Shown here piece after piece: positions 49,180-59,865 of a DNA stretch of 64,000 nt (its first letter is position 1; every line of letters begins with the position of its first letter). A program made the translations under genes and the position numbers. The DNA comes from Trichomonas vaginalis G3 (lineage: Eukaryota; Parabasalia; Trichomonadida; Trichomonadidae): NCBI RefSeq assembly GCF_026262505.1, contig NC_067204.1, positions 3,071,797 to 3,135,796 of the forward strand. The letters run 5' to 3'. Under the pieces are notes generated by a model that saw only the letters and a list, made by a program, of their open reading frames with translations, ran no database searches and was not told where the DNA came from.

Positions 49180-49740
49180 TTTAAAATGGTATGCCATATA
49201 GCTGCTTTGAATTCTGTTGAGAAATATATGAACGTGTTTTCCATCTGTATCTCTAGTGTTTACATAAGCATAGCCCGCCTTAGTAAAACGATACTGTAAT
49301 TTTCTACATATTTACGCCGGTATAAAGGTAGAAAAGAGTCCTGTGTCTTCGCCCCAGTATAGTAGTAAACTCAAACGAGGTATGCTTACCATAGTCTGTA
49401 ATTATCAATTTGCTTCATCTTTCTAGTTCGTCGACAAATTCGAATACAATATCTCTAAATTTGCCTATGTTCTTACTGTTTTCAGAACAAGTGACCCAGC
49501 GTAAGTTTTCAAAGTCTATTGTCTTTCATTATATGGTTTATATGGTCTACAAAAGGTAGATTGTTAGGATTCGGTATAAAATGAGTTGCATGACAACATG
49601 TTTTAAATAGTGTTTTCCACCAATCCTCATCCTAGCATATCCGTCATTTTGCTCCCATTCGCTTAAAACTCTTTTTGTCTTTTTGTTTCTGACTTCAAAT
49701 GACTCCACAACAGTGAATTTCATATTTCTCATTAACAAAC
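49180..49740 (-). pseudogene. HNH homing-endonuclease-type relic (Maverick C)
   Basis: The 5' part has a NUMOD4-like opening (VVESFEVRNKKTKRVLSEWE) and QNDGYARMRIGGKHYLKHVV. It continues with NPNNLPFVDHINHIMKDNRL, the HNH core of intron- and phage-type homing nucleases (DHINxxxxDNRxxNLR). Such genes spread by cutting allelic sites. Several breaks. Confidence 0.65.
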
Positions 49741-49990
49741 AAGTTTCCCAACGGTCTGTTCAACACAAACCCAGCGACATTTCAAATAAAATAAAAAAAA
49801 TATTTTTTTGAAAAAATGTTTTTTTTTAAAAATGGTTATGCCATTTCATATTCTCATCTAATTTCTCATGAACTTTCATCGTCTAATTTCTCATGAACTT
49901 TCTTCATCTGTAACAAACAAGTTTCCCAACGGTCTGCTCAAACAAAACTCAGCGTACAGTTCAAATAAAAATAAAAAAAATGTTTTCCTT
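49733..49990. repeat. Duplicated upstream segment, about 75 bp
   Basis: Bases 49,733-49,806 and 49,911-49,985 are diverged copies, both starting AACAAACAAGTTTCCCAACG and ending in the T-rich element motif (minus strand TTTTTATTTGAA type). The copying of a promoter and gene start is probably how the small paralogues arise. Confidence 0.65.
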
Positions 49991-49994
49991 TTAC

Positions 49995-50590
49995 TTTACA
50001 TAACCTCCTGCTGCCAAAAGTCTTTGACGCCAACCCATACCAGCTAATGAAGGTTGACTTGGTTTAGTTTCCAAACTAAACTTTGGTTTTGGCTCCCCTT
50101 CATTTTTTGGCTTCCCTTCTTCTATCGGTTTTTCGTCACTTTTCGGTCTCTTGACCTTACCTCACTTGCAGGTTATGGTTGTGTCGTTAACATCTTCGTA
50201 AATATATATGCCATTTGTTTTTGTTTTCTTTCAACTTTTTGTTGTTTGTTGTAAAGTTTTAGAATATTTCGACTCTAAAGTCAATGAGATGTTCTATAAT
50301 GAACTGTTGGTCATGAAGTAAACTTTTCCATCTGTTTCTCGAAAGCTCCTTCAGACTTTCAATATTTTATTTGTGAGAGTCTGTTTTCTTTTTTGAGATT
50401 ACTAGCCGTTCCATTTCTTATGAAAAGTGACTTTGTAGTTAGGGTTTGGCATTTCCAGACCTGGCACTTTCTATTATTGAATTTTTCTCTTCATCTGTAA
50501 GTTCTTTGACAGGTTTTTACAATGGTTCTGAACTTTTTTTGTGGTGTCAAATCTTACCGTTTCAACTTCTTCGGTCATTTCATCTCAGTA
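49995..50590 (-). pseudogene. Lys/Pro-rich protein relic (Maverick C)
   Basis: The 3' end reads KPKNEGEPKPKFSLETKPSQ, with a final basic hydrophobic tail (GWRQRLLAAGG). The compositional style is close to the Pro-rich tail of the element A protein at 21569-21997, without clear similarity. Several breaks. Confidence 0.35.
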
Positions 50591-50775
50591 AAAAATTTTA
50601 GTTTGGTTTGTTTCAACTGGTTTTGTTTAGGTTTTTTAAGTCGCGTCTAAAACTTCCTAGAGTATAGGAAGAACTTGGACAAACACGTTGTGTAACTGCT
50701 GGAAGTCGACAAATCCATCTTGAGCCCATTTGTCTTAAAGCTGTATTGTTCATTTCATCTCAGTAAAAAAAACTT

Positions 50776-51180
50776 TTATTCCCCAAGTTTGAGGTGGTTG
50801 CGGTTGGTTATTGTTACCCACGTTGTGCATGGTTTATATCCTCTGTTAAAGAATCTTTCACCGTTGTCCATATAGTTTCCTGCTTGGTTATAGTAGTCAT
50901 TTGCTTTGTTATAATAGTTTCCTGCTTCTCTTCCTACATTGTCCATCCATCCTTGAACTTTTCCTCTTGTTTCAGGATTTGGAATAAGATTTGCTGCATC
51001 TCGTGCTACCTCCCAACCTTTCTGTACAGTTTGTATAATAGGTGTGCTTTCTCTTTCCAGTATACCTAATGTACTCAAAATCTTCCTTCCAATTCCAAAT
51101 GCACCTCTGGCTAGTGTTCCCACTGCGGGTAAAAATCTAGATTGCAACTCCTGCTAACGCGCCAAATAAACCCATTTCTT
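50776..51180 (-). pseudogene. Membrane-active-like virion protein relic (Maverick C)
   Basis: Opens GLFGALAGVA, a hydrophobic Gly/Ala helix like capsid lytic peptides, then has a helical middle and repeated Tyr/Asn-rich NYYNKANDYYNQAGNYMDNG. Compare element A 40992-41387. About one or two breaks. Confidence 0.45.
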
Positions 51181-51259
51181 ATAGGATAAAAGAGACGAAT
51201 CCAAACAAGGACCCGTATGTTCTAAAGCGACAAAGAAAGCACTCATGGTAAAAATCTTT

Positions 51260-52148
51260 AGTTCAACACCAAATGCTTGGTTTATGGATATCTTGGAAAA
51301 CATTCGAGGTATAGAGAAGATGGACCTCCATACTGGCTAATATTTGTTGGTCAAAACACAAGATACTGTGAAGCCATACCATTACAGTCCAAAAATATTT
51401 AGATGTGAGAAACTGCTTTGACAATATTCGTTGACAAATACCATCCAACAAAACTGACATCTGACTGTGAAAGTTCTTTCAAATCAGATGATGTAAAAAA
51501 CTATCTGCGTTCAAAAAATGTAAACCAATATTTCATTGTCGACCAAAACCATTCTGCTCTTGTGTCATTTACGGTTGTATAAAAATGTTAAGAGACTTAA
51601 ACCAACCACAAGGTGGTGAGGTAGATGAAATGTCATATGACGACAAGTATAGGCACTTCTCCATGGCAAAGATGAGACAAGTTTTAAATATTTACAATAG
51701 CCTAAACAAAAAGGTTTGGGAAACCACTCCCCCGAAGAAATGAAAAACAACCCCGACTTAGAGAAAGACTATATATTTAATAGTTTAGTCAAAAGAGACA
51801 AACAAGAAAGAATGCCAGGCTTCAAACTTAAGAAAGGTGACAAAGTAAAAATAGAAATATCCAAACGCGACCCATATGAAAATACTATTGACTATGACAA
51901 CAATGTGGAACTCGACAGGTACTCACGTTCGTGTTCGTAAAAATAGAAGAAAGTATACAAGAGAATATTATGAAGTTTTAGGCAAACATGGCAAAATGTA
52001 CAGACTGCAAGCAGAAGATAAAACTACTATTGTCAGACCTCGTTTCAAACTTGTCAAAGTTCAAGGTGGTATACTTTCAAAGACAGTTCCTAACAAATAT
52101 AAGACAACTCCTGACGAATATGCTAAAGAAGTTGAAAATGACGACTAA
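51260..52148 (+). pseudogene. Maverick integrase relic (Maverick C)
   Basis: Retains the start of the catalytic core (WFMDILENIRGIEKMD region), a HSPEEMKNNPDLEKDYIF box as in rve integrases, and the SH3-like C-terminus (GDKVKIEI; YYEVLGKHGKMYRLQAEDKT). It faces the fibre relic tail to tail, unlike element A where both are on one strand. Several breaks. Confidence 0.7.
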
Positions 52149-52196
52149 GCATTCTATACCATGCGTAAACTGTCATGTAAGTGGCATGTAGTCTTT

Positions 52197-53371
52197 ACTT
52201 TGTTCCCGTTGTTTGCGTATATCCTGTAACGCGATGTGTATGGTTTCCATCTCCCTGAGTGTCACTCCATAACAATTTATAGCAAACTGAACGTGTCTTT
52301 AACATCATATCCTTACCTTTTTTCAAGGCGTCCAATCCCAAAATTTATGCTTATGCCAACCTGCTTGAGATGTACTTAAATCTATGTTAGTGACTGTGCG
52401 CAGGTAAGTTTTCACCTGAAATCGTTTTACTTCCACCTGTTTCCTTTGAAGAGTTTGCACAATACAAAAACCTGTCGACTATTTGAGTCCAAGTTCTCAA
52501 AACCAAGTACTACTTCTGTGTCTGGTAGAGTTCATTGACGTTAAAATAGAACCTATGGGTATATGTGTTGAAGTATTTCAGTCTTTAACGTTTGAAGCTC
52601 TGTTTTGTCAGCTTTTTTATCATATAAATCTTGAGCAGTGAATTTAACTTGTTTTCATCCTCCATGACATAGACATTTCTACATCTAGTGTATTTTATCG
52701 TTGTTATGTCTTCATCCGATGTAAACTTGTGGAAAGTTAGGAGGTTTCCAATTTAATACATCCCCACAGTTTCTTCAACCGTTCCTTCAATATTTTCTAT
52801 ACCAACAGTTGCGAAGAAATCGTGTGTATGTCCAACGTCACTTTTCCTGTTAAGGTTCTTGTAAGTTTTGTAATATTTGCAATGGTATGTGTATGAGTCT
52901 TTTTAGAATATTCTTTGTCAGCTCTTGTCACTTCACTTGACATTTTATTGTCAACATATGTTTTATCCGCTTTGTCATCTAACATTGCTGGTAGTTCATC
53001 TACGTCATAGATGTTATGTGTATGATGTTTTTGTGGGTATGTTCTATCTGTCCATGCGAGAATATAGTCTCTTGTTGCATCTACATACTCTTTGTCAGCT
53101 TTGTTGTCAATATCTGCCTTCAAAAGAAGTTCATCTATAGGTTTTCTCGTTTAAAGTTCTTTTTGTTGGAATTTACAAAACAGTATGGTTCCTATTGTCT
53201 TGAAAAAGAAACTCATCTGTCATTGGGTTTAATGTCAGTTTTAAGTTTCCTTCTTCAATGACTCAGATATCTTAGAATAGTTTGAAAAGTTTGTTGGTTC
53301 TTATTTAGAGCTTGTACAATGAGTTGTCGGTTGTGTTGTATTTCTCTCATAGACGCTGTTTCTTTCGACAT
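52197..53371 (-). pseudogene. Phage-type fibre protein relic (Maverick C)
   Basis: Carries KADKEYVDATRDYILAWTD and HHTHNIYDVDELPAMLDDKA repeats like the shaft of the element A fibre, and ends in GDGNHTHRVTGYT. Several breaks. Confidence 0.7.
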
Positions 53372-53389
53372 TTTTATTCTAGATAAAAT
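53372..53389. promoter_or_regulatory. Near-palindromic 18-bp bidirectional promoter-like spacer
   Basis: TTTTATTCTAGATAAAAT separates the divergent fibre (minus) and YPxxW (plus) starts. It reads almost the same on both strands, giving each gene a TTTTATYYTA-type motif. Confidence 0.65.
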
Positions 53390-54230
53390 ATGCTTTCAAT
53401 AGAAAAAGAAAAATCAAGAGTTGCAACTACTAAACCATTAGATGAACTTTTTACGAATGTCGGTCAAAAGTTTGAGACAGAGACCGTAAAGCATGAAGGC
53501 TATCGTTTTGACTACCCGTTAAGATGGTTAAGAGACCCATCCGTCACAAAAGCTATTGGCTTTCGTAGAATGAAGTTCATTTCAGAAGCCTACATGGTTT
53601 CCCATTTACAGTCGGTTTTGAAGTTCGATACTATAACAAAGAAAACGTATGTATGAGAAATTTGAACAGGAAAACTTTTACAAGTTAGTTTGCTTGTAAA
53701 CTAGAAACAACTCTTCAAACTTTTCAAGAAAAAATAAACGATATCTATCTCGAATATGCCAAACAGTACAACATTGACGAAGGAGAGTACCATCTCGATA
53801 TTGTTTATGACAGGAAAAATGCAACTGTTAAAATCGATAGAATAGAAGACCTTGGAGACAACGTTTATATTTCTACAAAATATAACAACTTGGCATGGTA
53901 TAGATTTTTGAGGATGTTAAATCAGCCTGCAGAATATCCAGTACACCCGAACTTTTATGAAGTCGAAAACCCTAATGGAACATATGAAAATGTTTTCGAC
54001 TCAGATGCTATTATAGGTCATGCTTCATTTTCTGGTGCACAAAACTCTTTTTTTATGCTTGGCAAATGACTTTACGAAAAACCTACAAAGTTATACGAAC
54101 CACCAAGTGGAAGTATTTCAGACTTTCAAGTATGGTTTACTACAGATGGAAGAAAGAGAATAGTTCCTATATACCACGCGTTTTACTTAGAACTTAGTCT
54201 CATATACAACTACTATCGAACGGTAAAAAT
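53390..54230 (+). pseudogene. YPxxW-family structural protein relic (Maverick C copy 3)
   Basis: The N-terminal part has YRFDYPLRWLRDPSVTKAIG followed by FRRMKF, the clearest form of the family signature. The C-terminal part has a QVWFTTDGRKRIVPIYHAFY stretch like the closing strands of copies 1 and 2. Several breaks. The sequence stops at the assembly gap. Confidence 0.6.
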
Positions 54231-54248
54231 ATAATTTTTAATACGGTT

Positions 54249-54348
54249 NNNNNNNNNNNNNNNNNNNNNNNNNNNNNNNNNNNNNNNNNNNNNNNNNNNN
54301 NNNNNNNNNNNNNNNNNNNNNNNNNNNNNNNNNNNNNNNNNNNNNNNN
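54249..54348. other. Assembly gap of 100 N
   Basis: Exactly 100 N, the usual placeholder for a gap of unknown size. Order, orientation and distance of the sequence on either side depend on scaffolding. Confidence 0.98.
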
Positions 54349-54934
54349 GGAAAGTAGAGCAGAGAAACAAGCAGAAGATAAATGGACATGTTGACATTTC
54401 TGAACAAAAAACTATCCAACTGCTGGCGGATTCCCTTTCTATCTGAACGTCAAGAAGAAGTATAAGAACTTTCGGTATCGTTAAAACATTCGATGATCTG
54501 AGAGAAGAAATAGAAGCTACAGAAATGTGTTTAGGATTCTCAAACGATAGGTTCATCATGCATACATTCATGTAAAACGCTTATTAGAAATAACAGGTGA
54601 AAAAGAGGTGAGAAAGAGGTGAATTCACCTCTTCACCTAAAATAAATTTTATTGAATTCAGCAACAAAATTCTGAGTAAAATTAAATTTTTTAGGGCTTG
54701 TGTCAAACGTTGAGTTTTCACAAAAATTAAATACGTATTACGATGAAGAAATCGCTATAAAATATGAGGTGAAAACAGGTGAAAAAGAGGTGAATCTCAC
54801 CTCTTCACCTAAAATATATTTTTGTCTGAATTCCGTATGAAATTTCATGAATTTCCTCATATGCTTGCTTCCCTCCGAAAAACCAGAGAGAAGAACAGCG
54901 AGTAGTGAAAAACCTGGTCGCCAAAACTTCTTTT
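54349..54934. other. Relic end and AGGTGA palindrome clusters
   Basis: The first 230 bases look like the 3' end of a broken plus-strand gene. Then two clusters, 54,595-54,640 and 54,770-54,815, have AGGTGA words facing TCACCT (for example GAGGTGAATTCACCTC), with the CTCAGAATTTTG...GAATTCAATA module in inverted form near 54,655. A scrap of KilA-N gene 1-like sequence lies near 54,845-54,900. Confidence 0.5.
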
Positions 54935-54979
54935 ATTTTTTCAAGCTTGACTTTTTTTAAACAAAATTTTGAACTTTGT

Positions 54980-55960
54980 TTGTCGTAGATATGAATTCTG
55001 AAAGAAGTATGAGGGTCTTGTATGACTTTGTAACTTCTCCCATGAGTTCATGTCTGTCAAACTTACCTGGCCCTGGACTCTTCATAAGTTCCATGAAAAT
55101 TCGTCTTCGACAATCCAGGGAAAAGTATGAATATCAGTAAGGTTCTTTTAAACATCCTACTTAAACTCTTTTGCTGTCCTGTAACACAAATGCAACTGCA
55201 GATGTTAAAGTGTCTGAACTTTCTAAGAATCGACCACATATCTTTTTTCTCTGTTCTTCTAACAAAGATGAAAGCAAAGTCATCTAAAGAAAGAAGACAT
55301 CTATGAGGTAAGTCTTTCAATCGTAATCGATTGCAATTTCTTCGAAATGTATTCTACTCTCTTTCTGTTTGTTTCTGAAGTGTTTCTTCCTATATTTCTG
55401 CATTTCCTCAATTTGGGTCTTAAACTTGAATTTATATACCATTATATGCATGTGTCTTTCAACAACTCTTCTTCTGGTATCTTTTCCAAATCTAAACAAC
55501 TCATATCCTTTATACATACTAAATCTAGATTTTTTATAATAATCTTTGAACGAATTTACGGTTGGTGAATTGACCAAAGTAACTAACAATGACTACTAAC
55601 CATAGAATGGGTTCTTCTCATCTAGTCTTCTGTTGTGTGCAGCCATTGTAAGATAAGTAAAGTCTTAACCCGACCTCAGTGGTGCGACAATAGACTGTTA
55701 TACTCAATTCTGAGAAATAAGAACTTGTCATGCTATGGGTTGTTATCTGAAGCATTTTCTAAACTTCCCTGTTCTGTTTAACTATTCTCAAATTTCGTTG
55801 TCAAATGTCAGGCAAAACTTTTTTCTAACATATTGTAAGAAAAATATAAATTTTTATCTTTTTTGAAAAAGTCTAGCGATTTCGCTATCTATAATTTCGA
55901 GACAAGCTTTCGACAGCTAAAACATCTTGTAACCATTAAATCTTTACATAGTGTAAACAA
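54980..55960 (-). pseudogene. Packaging ATPase (Maverick B), broken
   Basis: Shows a Walker B-like CLLSLDDFAF and a following FNICSCICVTGQQ stretch typical of FtsK/A32-type packaging ATPases. A basic helical segment (KKHFRNKQKESRIHFEEIAI) lies before it. Several breaks. Confidence 0.6.
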
Positions 55961-55984
55961 GAAAGTGAATATTGTTCTAAAAGT

Positions 55985-56337
55985 TAAAGTTCTGTTTCTG
56001 GGAATATGACAAGAACCATAAAACATTAGGCAGAGAAGTCTTTAAGTTTGTCAATGACAGACTTGTTGACAGAGATGACGCCGATTGGAAAGATGAAGTC
56101 CAACAAAAGTTCTTAGAATGCAAAGAAGGCACATGCGCTGTTCTTGAAGATGAAATAGAAAAACAGAATAGAAGAGCTATTAAAGGACAAAGAACTTTTA
56201 CATAAATATGGTTCTGAGAAGTTTGACATAACTCCACCAGAAAAGAAGAAGAAGAGAGAAAGAAAGAAAAGAAAGAAAAGAAAGTAGAAGAGAAGAAAGA
56301 ACCTGAACCAGTTCCAGAGAAGGTGAGATATGACATG
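55985..56337 (+). pseudogene. Lys/Glu-tailed protein relic (Maverick B)
   Basis: A plus-strand reading with KLKFCFWEYDKNHKTLGREV and VDRDDADWKDEVQQKFLECK, ending in a highly charged Lys/Glu/Arg tail. Its worn inverted copy is at about 41,770-42,200. Unknown function. About one or more breaks. Confidence 0.45.
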
Positions 56338-56359
56338 TAAAAATAAAATTTTATTTTTA

Positions 56360-56775
56360 GAACATTTCTGGGTCAATGTCAATGTTCTCTTTCCTCTTTA
56401 GGAGCAAACACCGGCTTAGACTCTAAAATCTTTTTACCCAATTTACCTTGAACTTCAACTATCTTAGACTCATAATATTCATAGTCGTCTGCTTTCTTTG
56501 GTTCATAAGGTATAACAAGTTTGTATGCTTTGCCTTCTTTAAGGTTTGAAAACCTTCTGTCAAAATTTTCTTTGACTGCTACAAACCTTCTATGTCTAAG
56601 TCTTCAAATTTCGCCCATTTTTAGTCACAATAGCAAACTTAACTGGTTCGATGTTCCAAACTTTGTCAAATGTAGACTTTTCAAAATGGTAGAAGTAAAC
56701 ATTCAAATAAGCGAATGGGTCTAGTTCTTCTTTGACTTCTGTCATGTACTTGTTGACTGAAATATATTTCGTCAT
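56360..56775 (-). pseudogene. Small conserved protein (Maverick B), broken
   Basis: Starts MTKYISVNKYMTEVKEELDP behind the motif TTTTTTATCCGATAG. A worn copy in inverted orientation is at 41,363-41,745. Unknown function. Confidence 0.45.
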
Positions 56776-56779
56776 CTTT

Positions 56780-58045
56780 TCTATCGGATAAAAAATATTT
56801 TTTTTAAATTTACTCAGAAAATTTTTCTTTGTATATACGCCGTTCTGTCGAACATCTAAAGATTTTTGACATTTGCCAAGAATGTACGTTTAGAAGCTGC
56901 CATATAACCATATTCTTGACAATATTGTTTATTTCATCGTACAATGACCTTTCATCTAACACTCAAAGTTAGTCCCTCATCTATGAACAGTTCATATACA
57001 CTCTTGTTTGCTTCTAACAATGTTTGTCTTTCTTCGGTATATGGAATTTGTCTTGGATTGAACTTAGAAATATCTAATGTCATGAAATATGAGAACAAGT
57101 GGTTGTAAAAGTTAGGTGTCAAAGTTTCTGCTAAGTCGTCAAAATATTCTGTATCTTGCATATGAGAATCTGACGTTCTGAACAACTACATATCTTCTGT
57201 CAGAACTTTCTAACTTCATCGGAACGGCATTTGGTTGAAACCATGATGAAATTTGCAACATTTTCACAAACTCTTTGGTCTTTATATTTTCTTTCAACAA
57301 CTCCAACTTTGTCTGTTATAAGACTCTTCAAAGCATCTGAGTTTAAAAACTTTGTTGTATCTATACTTTAAGTTCGTTACATACTATAAGTTTCATATTC
57401 TCTATTGAAGAGTTAATTTACCGCAGATGTTTTCTAAGTTTGTCATATTCGGGTTCGAATAGCCCTCTAACAGTTTGCATAAGATATCTGTAAAGAAAGT
57501 GTTCTTACCAGTTCCTTGTTTTCCAATTATAATGAAGCAGTTTCATTTTTAGCACTTGGATGTTGTAAGATGTTTGCAAACCAACATAAGATATACTCAT
57601 AGACTCTTTCGTTTCCATTGCATATAATTTCTTTGACATGGCTAACCAAGCTTCTATAACATTTTCTTTCCATTCTACTTGTTCGTATTTATATCCAGTG
57701 AAGATAGAATAGAAGTTTGGAGATGGTGTATAGAACTTTATACCACGAACTGAAAAATCTTCTAACTTTGACAATAAGATATCCCAAGCATCTAACATCT
57801 TCATACCAACTTGTACGACTTTTATTTTCTTAAGTTTCTGTCTACATTCTTGTTCTGAAACTATTGTCGCTCTTGGTTTGTTAAAGACAACATCCCAATT
57901 CTTTCATGACATAACATTCTGGGGCAGAGTCGACATAAATGACTAAACGTTTTCAAATTCTCGACTGCTTTGTTATAGTCTCTAAATGGAACATATTTCT
58001 GAACGCTTGGAAGTCATAAAAATCTGAAACGTCTATTCTGTACAT
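56780..58045 (-). pseudogene. SF3 (D5-like) primase-helicase (Maverick B), broken
   Basis: Pieces read GVQ-type N-terminal segments, FYTPSPNFYSIFTGYKYEQV, a Walker A IIGKQGTGKNTFF (minus strand near 57,500-57,530), and a C-terminal stretch DTEYFDDLAETLTPNFYNHL followed by PYTEERQTLL. This is the order in poxvirus D5-type superfamily 3 helicases, which unwind viral DNA in replication. Several breaks. A T-rich motif precedes it near 58,045-58,070. Confidence 0.65.
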
Positions 58046-58072
58046 TTTTATAAAAATAAAAAAAATATTTTT

Positions 58073-58870
58073 TTATTCTTGAGCTATTTGTTGTTCTTGA
58101 GCTATTTGTTGCATTTGTTGTTCTTGAGCTATTTGTTGTTGAAGTTGTTCTTGTAATACAATACTTTCACCAGTTGCATCTTCCAATTCGAAACTTTCTG
58201 CCGTCATTGACAAATACATAGGACATAAAAGTTTACAGGAACAAAGTTTGCGTCGACTAAGGTTAAGTTTATGTTTGCTAAAGTGTTTGAGTTCACTAAA
58301 GCTGAAAACTCTGCATTCGAATGAACAATAGGCAAACCAGCAGAGAAAGTGTTGTTTATACGCATGAGTATCTTTTGGTCATAGTAGTTTCTTCGACATT
58401 CGAATAGCACTTTGAACCTAAGTTTGAAACAATATATAAAATAGGTGTACTTAAAGTCAATGGAACAGACAACCTTGTATGACACCTTTTCCTGTGATAG
58501 GAAACTGTTGGTAGTAAAACAGATATAAGTTTTGTATTATAGCTCATATCGTTTATACTAAACTCGTCGGACATCCAAACATAATGAAACCTGCTCTAGT
58601 TGCAGCACATGTTACATCCGTCCTTAAAGTATTAAATAAGTCAACAAAACCTGTTGGTGGTATATCTGAGTAAGTATCTTCAAAGAAGTATTTTTTACCA
58701 TTCACAACAACAAAGTCTTCTGGTGTCAAAAGAGCAAAAAGGCTTTAGTCGTCATCGTGTTTAAGGTCAGTTTACAATATCGTCCTTGAGGACTTTGTAA
58801 GTTTGTTGTTATAGAATTATATGACTCAGGGTTTTTAGTCGTAATAGTAATAAACCACTATGTCTTCTGC
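58073..58870 (-). pseudogene. Penton-like minor capsid protein (Maverick B), broken
   Basis: Retains NNTFSAGLPIVHSNAEFSAL and INLTLVDANFVPVNFY, parallel to the element A penton-like protein (NVPVIATHLGKWIRI and MQFRLVDFQGEPVEL). It ends in a Gln-rich tail with repeated IAQEQQ units. Several breaks. Confidence 0.55.
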
Positions 58871-58877
58871 CATTTAC

Positions 58878-59460
58878 TTAGCAAGTAAATTTTAATGAAA
58901 TGTTGTGGTCGTCAAATATTTTTATGACGTCTGGGAAACTATATTTTAAGTTCAACGTTTCACCTCCTTTCATAACGTATATCTTGTCAATGACATTATA
59001 TGAAACACCACAGCAAGCAATGTCGGGTTCTATTTCTTTGATGTTTATATCGTCTGCCTCTGTCAAAAGTTTCAATAGTTCTTTCAAAAATTTCATGAGG
59101 TGCAATGACATATGAGTTCACTTTTACAGGGTTGTGTTCGACCAAGTTTAACATTATACCCAAAGCTTGACAAATCTTCTCCTGAGTTTTAAGTTTGTCT
59201 TTAAGTTGTTGGTAGTCGTTTCGAATATCTGCAACAGAACTTAAGTCTCTGCTAACTTCAGGATATGTTGGTTGTTCTTTTACAGGAACTATTGTTATAC
59301 CATCTTCGTCTTCGTATGGTTTCTCCACTTCAACATCTCTGTCTTTGACATTGACAACAACACTTTGACTGTTTGTTTGAGTTGGTGAATTTAACTTCAC
59401 ATCTGCCACCGCCATTAAACCTTTTGAAACACTTACGCTTCTATTTTTCGGAAATGACAT
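58878..59460 (-). pseudogene. CCG-family conserved protein (Maverick B), about one break
   Basis: Starts MSFPKNRSVSVSKGLMAVAD and has an ordered C-terminal part with KEIEPDIACCGVSYNVIDKI, GGETLNLKYSF and ISLKFTC, parallel to the element A gene at 37972-38586. Next to the penton-like gene in both elements. Confidence 0.6.
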
Positions 59461-59478
59461 TTTACTTAGAATAAAAAG
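59461..59478. promoter_or_regulatory. 18-bp bidirectional promoter-like spacer
   Basis: On the minus strand it reads CTTTTTATTCTAAGTAAA, directly before the CCG protein ATG; the divergent gene starts at 59479. Confidence 0.65.
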
Positions 59479-59850
59479 ATGGACGTATTTGAGTATCTCT
59501 TCGAATTGAAGCAGAACAAAGTTTACACACACAAACAATACAAGTTCATTGACAGAGTAGTGTCTTTACACAAACAATGGAAAATGTTATAGAATAGCAG
59601 TCTTTGCTGAACCAAAATATTTTCATAAAGCAAAGAAAGTTTGGTATAACTGAAATGGTGAAAGTTCTTGAGCAGCGACAAAAATATCAACAAAAACTTA
59701 CAGATATTTCTAAAGGTAAGTTTATCTTACAATTTTATATCAAAACTGGCGTACTGTCAATATTTGACGGAGAGAAGTCAGTTCAAGAACAACTTACTGA
59801 CCTGCTGCCAAAATCTGCTCGATGGAAGCTGTCGTATATACCAATCTGAG
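59479..59850 (+). pseudogene. Small basic protein (Maverick B), broken
   Basis: Starts MDVFEYLFELKQNKVYTHKQ, then Lys/Gln-rich (EQRQKYQQKLTDISKGKFIL). Convergent with the major capsid gene. Unknown. About two breaks. Confidence 0.45.
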
Positions 59851-59865
59851 GAGCCCCAGCAGGTT

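Larger units (their letters stand above)
41363..54248. mobile_element. Maverick/Polinton mosaic C, old and heavily broken
   Basis: About 12.9 kb of decayed Maverick sequence up to the assembly gap. In order: an inverted ATPase-end fragment (41363-43235), imperfect minisatellite DNA, a KilA-N gene 1 copy, unknown relics, palindromic arrays, a KilA-N gene 2 copy, an HNH endonuclease relic, Pro/Lys-rich relics, a membrane-active-like protein, integrase, fibre and a YPxxW protein. Many breaks (dozens). The gene set parallels element A, so it derives from a related but older copy. Confidence 0.75.
54935..56740. repeat. Right arm of the inverted ATPase-end repeat
   Basis: Reverse-complement partner of 41,363-43,235. 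The arm boundaries are approximate. Confidence 0.7.
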
